Below, piece by piece: positions 23,650 through 34,313 of a DNA stretch of 64,000 nt (positions are counted from its first letter, which is position 1; every line of letters starts with the position of its first letter). Both the position numbers and the translations under genes were made by a program. Below the pieces are notes generated by a model, which saw only the letters and a program-made list of their open reading frames with translations, ran no database searches and had not been told where the DNA came from. Origin of the DNA: Mytilinidion resinicola (Eukaryota; Ascomycota; Dothideomycetes; Mytilinidiales; Mytilinidiaceae); the NCBI RefSeq assembly GCF_010093595.1, contig NW_022985439.1:2872479-2936478 (forward strand), written 5' to 3'.

Positions 23650-24504
23650 ATGTCCTCTTATGTAATGGATGAAGGCGCTCCCTTCGTTTCCCTTGCGACT
23701 CTTCTGTCCGAATTCAGGGCCTACCAAATGAATTGGCGCTCCTCAAGCTTCTCAACCCAGCTTCGCTCTCTCCTGCTATCCCGTCTCGAGGGCTGGGACA
23801 TCGACCAAGCGATTGTTTTTGGCCTCGGCTGCGTTCGCATGATTCCCGGGTACCTTAAGGGCACGGATGAGGAATACAAGGAGTGGCGGAAGCAGACCCT
23901 CTGCTAGGTGATGATATTCCTTGAAGTTGTTCAAATTCTATCTAACGCGCAGAAGGGTCGTCCGATTAAGATGCTCGCAAGTGACCCAGCGTTCGAAGAT
24001 CTCGACGAATTCTATCTTGCGCGGCGAAATATCGCAGTTGTTGATAAGGCAGAGGAGCATGTTACCTCCACCACATTCGTGTTCAGCCCTTTTGCGCCAT
24101 GGCTAGTAGCCCTCGACGCCCTTCGCCGCTCGCCAGAGCTGTATCTAGGTACCAGCTGGACTCATGTTTTGGAACAGAGGCCTCCGCGATCACGCCGGCG
24201 CAGGAAGAGACGACACCGGCCTGAATTCATGAATGAGGAGCAGCGTGCTAATTGTAAGACGTACTTAGAGAGCCGTATAGAGAATAGCTTCCCCGGCCTC
24301 GAAATCTACAGACGCACTTGGATACCTAACTCGCGCTTCAAAGAGCTATCGGAGACGAATTCCGAGTTCGCAGATCTGACTGGAGACGGACTTATCGGGT
24401 CTTTCCAGTTTCTTTGGCCCAAGCCCATGCCTTTGCGGGAGGGACCTAAGGAGGAACCTAAGGAGGAACCGAAGGAGAAAGAGGAACCTAATTCCCAAGC
24501 CTAG
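23650..24504 (+). pseudogene. SRR1-like domain protein, interrupted by one in-frame TAG
   Basis: The frame opens at the ATG at 23650 and continues to the stop at 24502-24504, but is broken by TAG at 23905-23907. Both sides read as one protein: AIVFGLGCVRMIPG before, then VVQILSNAQ, MLASDPAFEDLDEFYL and TTFVFSPFAPWLVALDAL after, the pattern of SRR1-like proteins. No GT-AG intron can remove the stop in frame. A C-to-T change of CAG would explain it. The C-terminus has a short EEPK repeat. A pogo transposon is inserted right after the final stop. Truncation at residue 85, readthrough or a sequencing error remain possible. Confidence 0.75.
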
Positions 24505-24506
24505 TA

Positions 24507-24556
24507 ACGTATTCCACAAGCGAGCCGTCCACCCAAGCGAGCCGTCCACTTCATCA
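24507..24556 (+). repeat. Left terminal inverted repeat, 50 bp
   Basis: Identical to the reverse complement of 26253-26302. Inside, a 17-bp unit beginning CAAGCGAGCCGTCC occurs twice in tandem, probably transposase binding sites. Confidence 0.92.
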
Positions 24557-24624
24557 TGAAAACCGGCCTCAAACGTTAATTGCTCCACAACGCCAATAGA
24601 TATCAACTATATACAACTTGTAGC

Positions 24625-26221
24625 CTAATCTGCAGCAACCTCTGCATCATTTTTGCACGTACGAATGTTGTGCCCTAGCTCGCCGCAGCGTCCACAGCGC
24701 CGCGCGCTCCCGCCAGAATCTGCCCCGCCTTGCTGCCTTTTGCTTTGGGCGTCCTTATCAAGCCTTTGAGCAGCTATTTGAGAGCCTGCTTCCATTGTTA
24801 GAGTTCCTTCTCTCTGGATCCGCTTCTTTTTGCGCGCCTTGCGCTTTGTGGCGGCTTCATTTGCCTTTTGAAGGCTGGCAACTGTATCGCGCAGTAGCGT
24901 GGCTTNNNNNNNNNNNNNNNNNNNNNNNNNNNNNNNNNNNNNNNNNNNNNNNNNNNNNNNNNNNNNNNNNNNNNNNNNNNNNNNNNNNNNNNNNNNNNNN
25001 NNNNNNNNNNNNNNNNNNNNNNNNNNNNNNNNNNNNNNNNNNNNNNNNNNNNNNNNNNNNNNNNNNNNNNNNNNNNNNNNNNNNNNNNNNNNNNNNNNNN
25101 NNNNNNNNNNNNNNNNNNNNNNNNNNNNNNNNNNNNNNNNNNNNNNNNNNNNNNNNNNNNNNNNNNNNNNNNNNNNNNNNNNNNNNNNNNNNNNNNNNNN
25201 NNNNNNNNNNNNNNNNNNNNNNNNNNNNNNNNNNNNNNNNNNNNNNNNNNNNNNNNNNNNNNNNNNNNNNAAGCGGCTGCAGCAGGTGCGATGAATGCGC
25301 TGGCATGCAGAGAGTAATAATATTATTCTCCTTGCAAATCTCTTTAAATTCAAGCGAGCGGTGGCTCTCGTGGCCATTAATAATTAGCAGCCGATGCGTG
25401 CCTATAGTGCGATCCTTTGTATGCTTATTAAAATGCAGCAGCCAGGCAATACCAAGCTCATTCGTCGTCCAGCTATTATCGCTTACTGCTATAACCCAGT
25501 CTAGTAGTATATTATTGCCCTCGTACCATGCAGAGAGGTGGTACTTACCCGAAAAGATGATGAATGGCGGGATAGCCCATCCACAGGCATTGACTCCTTG
25601 GATTATCGTCGTCCATTCGCGATCGCCTGGCTGTATTAATTTTGGACAATTGCACCGCTCAGAGCCTGTTACAACCACGCCAGTTAAGATAACGCCTATT
25701 TGGAAGCCAGCTTTATTAAAGTTGTGTATATCTTCATCCAGGATGCTATACTTTGCTTTTGTATTGCGTACAAGCTTAAACCAATCGCCAATTGCCTTTG
25801 GATCCTCGCATAAAGCTCTCTAACGATCGTACTTTCAATTAAATTGTGTTTTGAGCTTAGGTGTTCGCTTGACAAAGTTCTCTGGCCAGTTCTTGCCAAC
25901 GTGGCCGGCGGCGCGCTCGGCGAGCAATTTGTTGGCCATCTCTCGTACAGCATGCAGGTTGGGCGGAAATCCTCGCGAATCCAGGTCGAGTATATGTTGA
26001 ACAACAACTGATTCCTCCAGCTTGGAAAGCTTCTTCGAATTAGGCTCAGAATCGCGTCGTGGGGTCGTTCCAGCGCGTCGATCTCGAAGTGTGCTTCTGG
26101 GTACGTTATATGTCGTAATAGCGCGCCGTTCGCTTTTAAATTGCTGCTGATTGATTGCTGCGATAGCCATGCATATTCGACCTTCATTTTGTATTGATTG
26201 CACGTTGTGTTGTCGACGCAT
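24625..26221 (-). pseudogene. Inactive pogo-type transposase with zinc knuckle
   Basis: From the ATG at 26221: N-terminal helix-turn-helix and CENP-B-type DNA-binding region (FKSERRAITTYNVPRSTLRDR, AERAAGHVGKNWPENFVKR), then the DDE_1 domain (VVVTGSER, WTTIIQGVNACGWAIPPFII, HSSHLLQPL), then after the gap a basic tail with a CCHC knuckle CGRCGELGHNIRTC. Two in-frame stops (25837-25835 TGA, 25825-25823 TAG) fit CGA and CAG mutated by C-to-T. Both visible catalytic Asp positions read Asn: HNFNKAGF at 25717-25715 and LIINGHESH at 25378-25376, as G-to-A changes. The third acidic residue falls near or in the gap. It is not functional. Confidence 0.88.
24906..25270. other. Assembly gap, 365 N
   Basis: A run of N inside the transposase frame. 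The flanking reading frames suggest that only transposase sequence is missing. Confidence 0.99.
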
Positions 26222-26252
26222 GGTGGTTGGAAGTTGACGCGTCGCGTTTTTG

Positions 26253-26302
26253 TGATGAAGTGGACGGCTCGCTTGGGTGGACGGCTCGCTTGTGGAATAC
26301 GT
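26253..26302 (-). repeat. Right terminal inverted repeat, 50 bp
   Basis: Perfect partner of the left repeat, including the doubled 17-bp unit. The transposase ATG lies about 30 bp inside it. Confidence 0.92.
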
Positions 26303-26829
26303 TACATATTTTCTGATAAGACTGTCTTAGACCAGGTAGTTGTTTTCGTTCTAGTAACTCTTCACTAGTCTCTAATCGTTCACCCTTCGTATTTAGCTCC
26401 TGTGAATTCAAGCGATCTGCATTTAGCGTTCCTGTTCAATCTTTACCTTCAATCTCAATCGAACCACGCTGCCAATAAGCTTCTACGTCAACAAACGCAT
26501 TCCATTATCAACCTTGCTCTGCTCAATACACCACAACACCAACGGGCCTCGACCCGCAATCCGAGTGACTTAGCTATCTCTATGTCGGCTCGATCAAACG
26601 ACCCCGTCTACTAGGCTGGAGAACGAGTTCTTGCAGGCGACTTTCAGGGCTTCAGACTGCTAAAATATTTAAGAAAGTTGACCAAGTCCTTTAGGAGTAA
26701 TCTTAATAGGCCTTACTTTGTGTATAGCTTGATTCCGGAAATAAATATAAAGACATTGTCACTCGATGTGCCAATACTCCTGACTGCGCTCCAACGGACG
26801 AGAAGAAAGGGTTCATCACTGCTCATGGA

Positions 26830-27423
26830 AGACTTAAGCTTCATCAACACACGATAAGCTCGAAGCAGTCAAATGAGCCTAGAACTCACCTCATAGAATT
26901 CATCCAGTTCCGTGTGAAGCGGTTTCAGACGAACGTCAAGCTCGCTCGTATTTACTTTCCCGACTGGTCATCCGGGGTTCTAGGTGCCGAAGGGGTTGGC
27001 ATGAAGGATTCGCTTTTGGTACTACCCAGTATGCTTCAACATCAGGCGAACGAAATATCGCCTTCTTACGTACCCAAGGAGCGACCACCGAGATTGAGGC
27101 CGTGAGTGCCCCATACCTTGTATCTCGCGACGGAACTTTTGATGAACACCAGGGAACCAACTACGATGGAAGGTGTCCAGTTGGTTTCGAAGACTACGGA
27201 GATTTCATCCGCACCGTGAAGCTGACAGAATGCGGCCATATCTTCTGCGAGTCGAGCTTGACGAAACAGTTCGATCTTTCGGCGCAACGGTCTCGTAGAT
27301 GTGGTCAGTGTCGAGTTGTCTTGCTCCCATGCCACCGATATCAGCTGGTCACACTAGTGCAGGCCACGATGGTTCATGTTACCGGAGGAAGTGTCTGGAT
27401 ACGGGTCTACGGTACCCTCTAGT
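26830..27423 (+). pseudogene. RING-finger-like gene remnant, part 1
   Basis: Broken frames contain a recognisable second half of a RING domain: FIRTVKLTECGHIFCESS, then a CGQCRVVLLP ending at about 27330. The expected first Cys pair reads CPVGF instead of CPxC and the Cys after CGHIFC is Ser, so metal binding is lost. Upstream, FIQFRVKRFQTNVKLARIYFPDW looks like former coding sequence. No complete frame can be built. Confidence 0.45.
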
Positions 27424-27598
27424 ACAAACGAAGAAGCCTCTATTAGACCTCAATAATGAGATGAATAACATTTTCCCCTTCTATAGAATATCTGCTGTCC
27501 TAGGACAAGATAGTCTTAAAATATGGCAGGCAGGAAAGACGAAGATAGGCTATAGGTGCTTGGCTTATTCTAAAGTAGACCCTTAGTAACCTTAAACT

Positions 27599-28084
27599 TT
27601 TGAGGTTGCTGAAGGCCACGACATCAAGCGATTCCTCAACCGCCCCTAGGTTGATGAAGCCGAAGAGCTTACGGCTGATACGCCACTACTCGCCATGCTA
27701 TACTCGCCGAAACTAGATTGAGACGGGAATAAGCCCAAGTTTCATTTTGCTCTCTTCGACACCTCTGAAATTGTCGGATAAGAGAGCGACCGGTATTCAG
27801 CCTTCTATTCTGCCAGAGGTTGTACCAACAGATGACTTCTTCGTGGTAATCCTGAAACGGCTCTAAGACTTTTCAAAGCCCGATACGTCACACTTGCGAA
27901 AAGGGCTTGCGATCCCAGCGGCTCCGCCAAGCTCAAGGACGTTTCGAATCGAGAATGTGGGGTGTCTCCTAAGGAGGTTCTGTCACATACCCCACAAGGC
28001 ACCTTAAGTAAGGTCACACATGGCTCTTCCACGCTCTTGCATACAGCTAGACTGGTCTTATGCGAATGTGGGGTTTTAACCTGA
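27599..28084 (+). pseudogene. Gene remnant, part 2, four internal stops
   Basis: One frame of 161 codons reads as protein (FHFALFDTSEIVG, SDRYSAFYSARGCTNR, GNPETALRLFKARYVTLAKRA) apart from stops at 27647 TAG, 27719 TGA, 27779 TAA and 27833 TGA. Each converts to CAG, CGA, CAA or CGA by one T-to-C reversal, the signature of C-to-T mutation. It is probably the C-terminal part of the same RING-like gene. The family is not recognised. Confidence 0.55.
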
Positions 28085-28403
28085 GTGAGCTGCGCTCCAG
28101 TTTGGCATTGACACAGATTGCAATCGCAGTACGAATGTGAGAGAAAGGCAACTTGCCGGGCAATGTCCAATCAACCGCGTCAAGGAACACCTAGGAGCAC
28201 CCAATGAGAGCTCGACGTCTTGAATTCTAGCTCTTCTCATCTTAATTCTACAACAGATACATACAGTATCACGTAGCTTATCAATTCTAGGGGTCTAGAT
28301 TCTGGAAACATCTAGCTGGAAATCGCTTCTTTGTGGTGCAAGATGCGCATTCCACTGCATTTCTACATTGTGTACAGTAGTGGACGGTAGGAAGAACGGT
28401 CGA

Positions 28404-28452
28404 GTGGGGTAGTCGTATTGAGATCACCAAGGTTGTAGCCAAGACCCCACAA
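28404..28452. promoter_or_regulatory. GTGGGGTA ... CCCCACAA pair upstream of the FAD oxidase
   Basis: Two oppositely oriented copies of the cluster 2 motif (28404-28411 and 28445-28452) lie about 190-240 bp before the ATG at 28645. Their role as a binding site is inferred. Confidence 0.45.
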
Positions 28453-28644
28453 ATTGGTAAAGGCAAAACGATATTACGTTTTGACTTACGAAATATATAA
28501 AGACTCTGTATAATGTGGCTACTAGGCGACCGAAATCTTTGCCATTAGAAAGACGTTATAAGGACTGAATATAAAGCGGCTACTGTCAAGCTTACAACGC
28601 AACATCGCCCAAGCCACCAACAACTTCATAGTCTCGGTGTAAAT

Positions 28645-30140
28645 ATGACCGTTTGGACCCGACCTTCGGCTCCTCCATCTGCCAGCCATTGCGAGTATGA
28701 GCGCCTTCGTCGGTCATACATCAACGCGGATATAAGAGAAGCATATCCAAGAGAGATCCATCTTGTTAACTCCACATTTGAAGTTCAAAACGCTATTAGA
28801 AGCGCAGTCAACTCCAACAGCAAGATTGGCGTCCGGTCAGGAGGGCATACGTTCTCAAATCCATCGTTGATACACGATGGCATTCTCGTCGACACCACAA
28901 AATTACACTGCAAAGTGGAATACGATCCAGTCACACATTATATCTGCTATGGCCCTGCTGTGCGCGTGGCAGAAGCTTCGGAATTGTTACAAAAGCTAGG
29001 ACGATTCTTTCCTCATGGCCATGCTCCAACGGTAGCCTTGGGAGGTTTTACTCTTGCAGGAGGGCAAGGCATGTTCATGCCTACTTGGGGCCCAACAGTC
29101 GGCGACTGGATTGTCAGAATGGAGATTGTTACACCTGATGGCAAAGTCAAGACAGCAAGCATGACGGAAAATGCAGACCTCTTTTGGGCGGCTCGCGGCT
29201 CTGGCCAGGCCTTCTTTGGTGTTGTGACTAGGATCTGGGCGCGTACCATCCCGTCCCGACGCATGTTCATGAGAATGATCCTCTTTGAAGACAAAGACAA
29301 TATCGAGAATCTTCTGCAATGGGCTCTGGAAACCAGCCGCATCATACCAAGATGGGGTACCGAGACAGCCATGACCACGGGCTATTCAGAGATGCATTCG
29401 CCTACGCACAAAACCGACAGCATTCCATCGCCCCCAACGCTGCACTTTGGAGTCTGCTCCACTGCATATGTGGATACTTTGGAAGAGGCAAGATCACTCT
29501 TGAGTGCTTGGGATCGTATTCCAGCCCCCTTACACGGATCAATCATCGATGCGGGATCCGTTGCCGAAATGTCGTGGGCAGCGTACTTCGAGCTCCAGGA
29601 GCTGGTGACACCGTCAGGGCCCCGGAACAATTGGCAAATTAACAGCTTCCTTAACGATCCAGAAGTGCCTCTGGAGCGACTCGTCAAAGCAGTCAAACCG
29701 GCGATGACCGAACTTCCCACACGAACATCACTCGGTTGCATATACTGTTGCCACAGTTATCCCGATGACAATGACCACCTCTGCGCCCTGCCACAGCAGT
29801 ACTACATATCCACCTTCACGCACTGGAAGGAAAAGTCCTTGGAGCCCAAGATATACGAGCCGATGGCGGACATATATGCAAAATTGTACCCACTGGGTGT
29901 CGGGATGTATATTGCGGACTACAATCCATTCGATGAGAGGCAGGCGAACGTAAGTTCCAGATGTTTTAAATGATACGTAGCTATATACTCACTAGACGTT
30001 TCCAATTATAGGTCAAAGTGTGGACTGATAAAGGTCTGCAGCGATTCATGGAGATTCGCGCAAAATATGATCCACAGGAACTCTTTCCTGGTTTCATTCC
30101 ATTTGTGCGCAGGGTTAAGCAGGTCGGAATAAAATTGTAA
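28645..30140 (+). CDS. Berberine-bridge-type FAD-linked oxidoreductase, 477 aa
   Basis: Exons 28645-29949 and 30012-30140. The FAD_binding_4 domain has the covalent-flavin His in GVRSGGHTFSNPS (His68). The Cys used for a second flavin bond in bicovalent members is absent: the loop reads HGHAPTVALGGFTLAGGQG, so attachment is probably through His only. The BBE C-terminal signature follows (YIADYNPFDERQANV, KYDPQELF). No signal peptide is seen, unlike many BBE enzymes, so it is likely intracellular. Such enzymes carry out two-electron oxidations, often ring closures, in fungal secondary metabolism. It is the first intact gene of cluster 2. Confidence 0.92.
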
Positions 30141-30467
30141 AGCTTTATTTAACTAGAGAGAATCTGAGGTATTGTGGTTGCAGTGTCTGAGCTATGAGCA
30201 CATTAGTATATTGTCGTACAATCTTGTTGAGTTTAATCGCATAACTATAACCCCAAGCATTAACCAATATCCCAACAAACTGCATGGAGTATATCAAACG
30301 GCCATTAGCACCCGACCTTCACAGGCTCTGATTGTCGTGTTCATATCGCGATGATAAGAAAACCACAAAGTCGTGATGTGCCGTAGCTTCGATGGGTCGA
30401 CAAAGTCGACATCGAAGTAGTAAAGCAGCTAAGCCGGAAACCTATGTACCTCAACTAGCGTCATGGG

Positions 30468-31279
30468 CTAGTCCACCAAGCATATAATCAATTGTGCGTA
30501 ATCGGGAGAGCAGTCACTCGGCAAGGCGATGTTACGGCCAATGTAGGTGCGCGGATCGGAGCCTCCGAACGTGATGTTGTTAACATTGAGATAATTTGCC
30601 CTGTTGAAAGATTCAAGCCAACGTGCTGGCTTGAACTCATCACGACTTCGCCCCAAATCTGCTTGTCCAGATTCTGGGCGATTGAAAGTACTCCCGTCCG
30701 AGTCCGTTCGGGTGTAGCTTTTCGGTCCACCACCAGCCCTGGGACGGCATGTCTTAGTAGTTTTCTGGCCTCCTTCGCTACTACAACAAGATGGTGTATT
30801 TTCTGGGTCTGGTTATAGCGAACCGATTCCTGTAGATTGTGCGGCTCCGCGAAGTCATCAATTCCCTCCTGCAACTTCGATATACGGCTGGATGCTGGCA
30901 GATATGGTGGAGACAGGCTGTCATGGCAATCGATGTGTTGTCGGCACTAGCGCTAACGACTGGAAGGTTCAAACATCAGAACAGCTCCTGAAGCGAACGC
31001 TTTGTCTACTTACATGGTATTCATTGCCTCAATCAGCATCTCACCAAACTCAGCCGGTTCCCCGTTAGCCTTCCGCATTTTCATAAAGTGTGATAGCAAG
31101 TCTGCCCAGTCAACTGGATTCTCCACGTTCATCATCGCTTCAACTTTCAAGACGCTCCACTTCCGAAAGTCTTCAAAAATATCAGCTTGCCCAAGCAGTG
31201 TACGCAGCTTTCGCATGATTACGTTGTTGAATGGGATTGCCCTGGAACATGACCTGATCCAGAGATGGTCCAGAACCAT
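30468..31279 (-). pseudogene. Degenerate cytochrome P450 (CYP57/pisatin-demethylase-like)
   Basis: Fragments in several frames run in P450 order. 31279-31010 is the helix region before the I-helix. Near 30957 is the I-helix, VVSASADNTSIAM. Near 30770 is a K-helix-like KEARKLLRHAVPG. At 30650-30540 are DEFKPARWL, NITFGGS and a heme loop reading DPRTYIGRNIAL. The heme Cys is Tyr (codon 30545-30543, TGC to TAC) and the loop is one residue too long. The N-terminal half is missing and the fragment junctions are out of phase. It cannot bind heme. Confidence 0.8.
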
Positions 31280-31545
31280 CGTAGTTTGCCTTACGTACTG
31301 GCATGGTATTGGTTTCTATCTCCAGATGACTTAGTGTAGCCCGTGTCTCAGCTCCGCGACAAAGTCAAATGCGAGAGCTTTCACCGTGCACGCTGGAAAC
31401 GCACGCTGTACTGCTCCACACCCCATGGGGTGAAGGGAGAAGATGCCTGCTGTTGCTTCTCCCGCGGACCAGTCGAAGGCGAAGGCGAACCGGCCATGCG
31501 GGGAAAACAACAGTACGAATTAGGTCTAGTCGAAACGCGCTCCAC

Positions 31546-31580
31546 ATGTGGGGTAAGCTACGAGCTACGCTACCCCACAT
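31546..31580. promoter_or_regulatory. Perfect inverted repeat ATGTGGGGTA-N15-TACCCCACAT
   Basis: Ten-base arms at 31546-31555 and 31571-31580 are exact reverse complements and end 86 bp before the P450 ATG. This is the clearest copy of the motif recurring across cluster 2 and a good candidate for a dimeric regulator site. Confidence 0.65.
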
Positions 31581-31665
31581 TCGCCCTCTCCTCGACCTTG
31601 GGAACTGTTGGACTGGCGGTTGGAGTCAGCTGACTAGTGCGACAACCCCTTTTTAGCTTGTGGAC

Positions 31666-33444
31666 ATGAAGCCTTTCCCAAGCCTAAGAGAAAATAGCAC
31701 CTCCGCGATGTATACGGCCATCTTTGCAGTTGGCACGGCGCTCCTTACGCTGTTATATGCCTTTGGCACTCGGCGTCGTCTGCCAAAAGGCTACCAAGCT
31801 GTTCCGGGGCCGAAAGGCTTACCTCTCATCGGCCACACAACTCTGCTGGGTGCCGAACCTCAGGCTCAGCTCAAAGCATGGGCAAAGGAATATGGCCCTG
31901 TTTTCAAGCTTCGCCTGGGCTGGGAGGACTGGATCTTTGTCACCGAGCCCGGCGCAATCAGGGAAATCTTCGACAAACAGTCAAGAGTGACATCTGGTCG
32001 CGCTCCTATGCCTGTCATCTCTGACCTTTTGTCTGGTGGCAAGCGATTCTTGTTGCAGACGTACACTCCCGAATGGCGGAAGCTGAGAACTATCGTGCAC
32101 AAGCTGCTCACGCCCAAATCATCGTCTACCTTCAAGCCTAGCCAAGAATTTGAAACCAAACAACTTCTGCACGACATATACACCAGCTCTAAGGCAGAGG
32201 ACCAAGGGAGTTTCTACATGCATGTTAGGAGGTATACGACTTCAGTAATCATGACATCCACTTACGGGCGGCGGATCTCCGAATGGGTGAGTTAGACCTC
32301 TTGGCAGTCAATGGCACAAAGCGAGCTGACACGATTCAAGAAATGCGAAGACGTAGAAGAGATTTACGGCCTCATGAAGGACTTCTCGGATGCGGCAGTT
32401 CCAGGTGCATACATTGCGGACGTTGTGCCACCATTAGCAAAGCTACCATCTTGGATGCAGTGGTGGAGAAGATCTGCTCTGAAGGCGTACGAAAGGCAAG
32501 CTTCAATATGGCTGAAGTACTGGAATCGGCTCCGCGCCCAGACCAAGACGAAGACTGCTCCGGAATGCTTCGCGAAGCAGCTCGTCGAAGATGTTGACCA
32601 GAGAGACGATATTGACGAAGTGACGGCAGCATTTGTGGCAGGCAGTAAGTGCGCCAAGCTCCAAGTGGCATATAGGCTTCCGGCTTAACATATAAATCTA
32701 GCGATGATTGAAGCTGGATCGGAGACCACAAGTTCATCATTGAACAGCGCATTCAAGTATCTTGCAGCTTACCCAGAAGCCCAAAAGAGGGCGCACGAGG
32801 AGATCTCCCGTGCCATTGGCGACGGCCGATCTCCAACCTTTGACGACGAGGACGATCTGCCATATATCCGGGCGATGGTGAAGGAGATCTTACGACTTAG
32901 GCCGGTCACAAACATGGGCTCCCCACATTATACCACCGAGGACATGACTTACCAGAACTACTTCATACCCAAGAATACCGTCGTTGCAATCTGTCAATAT
33001 GCCGCCCATTACGACTCCAGATATCCTGAACCTGAAGCCTTCCGACCCGAGCGGTATCTTGACTACCCACTCAAGGCAGGGGCATATGCCGCGCACCCAG
33101 ACCCCTACGCGCGAGATCATTTTAGCTTTGGCGCCGGTCGGCGTATCTGCCCGGGCATGCATTTGGCAGAAAACAGTATGTTCATCGTCCTCGCGAAGAT
33201 TCTATGGGCCTTTGAGATCAGACCTGTGATAAGACCCGACGGCAAGGAAGAGAAAGTTGACGTGTCGGATCAAGCGTACGAACAAGGTATCAATACGCTG
33301 CCGAAGCCTTATCGCATGCGCTTCTTGTCACGAAGTCTAGCGCGGGAGGCGAAGATGCTTCAAGAGTGGAAGGAGGCTGAGTCCACGGGCTACTATCTTG
33401 GGAATATCAGGGTGGATGCGACGGGCATGGTCCTGTCTGCATAG
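31666..33444 (+). CDS. Cytochrome P450 monooxygenase, 555 aa
   Basis: Exons 31666-32286, 32341-32644 and 32702-33444. One N-terminal membrane helix (TAIFAVGTALLTLLYAF), a proline-rich hinge VPGPKGLPLIGH, the C-helix WRKLR, I-helix AGSETTSS (about residue 313), ExxR in KEILRLRPV, FRPERY, and the canonical heme loop FSFGAGRRICPG with Cys near residue 458. The pattern is that of E-class, group I fungal P450s such as O-methylsterigmatocystin oxidoreductase relatives. Substrate unknown. It is an intact neighbour of a dead P450 of another family. Confidence 0.93.
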
Positions 33445-34313
33445 AGAAGTTCAATTAGGATGTGTGAGGCACAAATCATCTCGTTTGTGTTGATGTTGAG
33501 TGTACACCAACGCCGCTTGTACCGTGGGCGTTTATAACCGCCGAGCTTTTCATTCGCTTCCATATAGAAACTTCGAAAAGAGTCAGTCCGGCGGCTCGAG
33601 TCAGTCATTCACCTATCAATGCTGGAGACAAGTTTACTATCATATTGGTGGTAATTCTGCTTTGACATTTCAAGACTCGCTCAGGGACGATCACAACCCA
33701 ACAACACTGTTTCGCCGTGCGAAGCAAGCCACGTTCCACAGCCTAGCAATGGTCTATAAGCACAGCATCCGAACATGAGAACTCTTGAATTGGAGAGTGA
33801 GCTTTGCAATCTTCATTGTTACGTATATCGCACTATCTCACCTCGCATTGTGTTCAAGACGGAGCATTGCACGGTTGTCATGATGCTTGGGACGTTTTCC
33901 TTTCATCATTTGCATCTCATGATCATGCTATTAGTCAACCACCTAGGACCGGGAACTCCCACCTACGCCGTTCAGCGCTTGTACAGCTTGGAAATATCTA
34001 AATTGATCCAGCATTGTACTTGCCATAAGGTGGATGCGTTGATGCTCAACGCTGTGGGAAAGCACGAGGACTTGCAAGAAGCAAATTTCTTTATATCGGT
34101 TTAACACCGTAGTAGCAGAATGTTGAACGATATCTTTAACTCTTTCGATGAATTTCGAAGAAGGTTATGCAAACCACAAAAGGGTCCGCTGGCGACCGAG
34201 CAAATGAGTCTCCAGAGTCGGCTGACAATTTATTGTGACCGAACGAAGCAATTGATTTTAAGCTAACTGAACACAACTTCAACCAAAGCATATCAGTCAT
34301 TCCGCATCGCTTA
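33445..34313. other. Intergenic between convergent genes, no gene seen
   Basis: 870 bp between the P450 stop and the FAD monooxygenase stop. Open frames here show no family features. Confidence 0.5.

Larger units (their letters stand above)
24507..26302 (-). mobile_element. pogo/Fot1-type DNA transposon (Tc1/mariner superfamily)
   Basis: Terminal inverted repeats of 50 bp lie at 24507-24556 and 26253-26302, and are flanked by the TA target duplication (24505-24506 and 26303-26304). Length 1796 bp including 365 N. One transposase frame fills the element on the minus strand. The left end abuts the stop codon of the SRR1-like gene with no spare base. Confidence 0.92.

Noticed and set aside
27954..28076. 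Three copies of (A/C)(A/T)GTGGGG-like words at 27954, 27988 and 28066
   Set aside because: They fall within the remnant coding frame (for example codons for ECGV), so they were not counted as cluster 2 promoter sites, although the res emblance is noted.
27805..28170. Minus-strand open frame of 121 codons rich in Cys
   Set aside because: It is antisense to the remnant frame at 27599-28084, which reads as degraded protein; no family features of its own.
33775..34104. 109-codon plus-strand frame between convergent genes
   Set aside because: No family features; probably 3' flank sequence.
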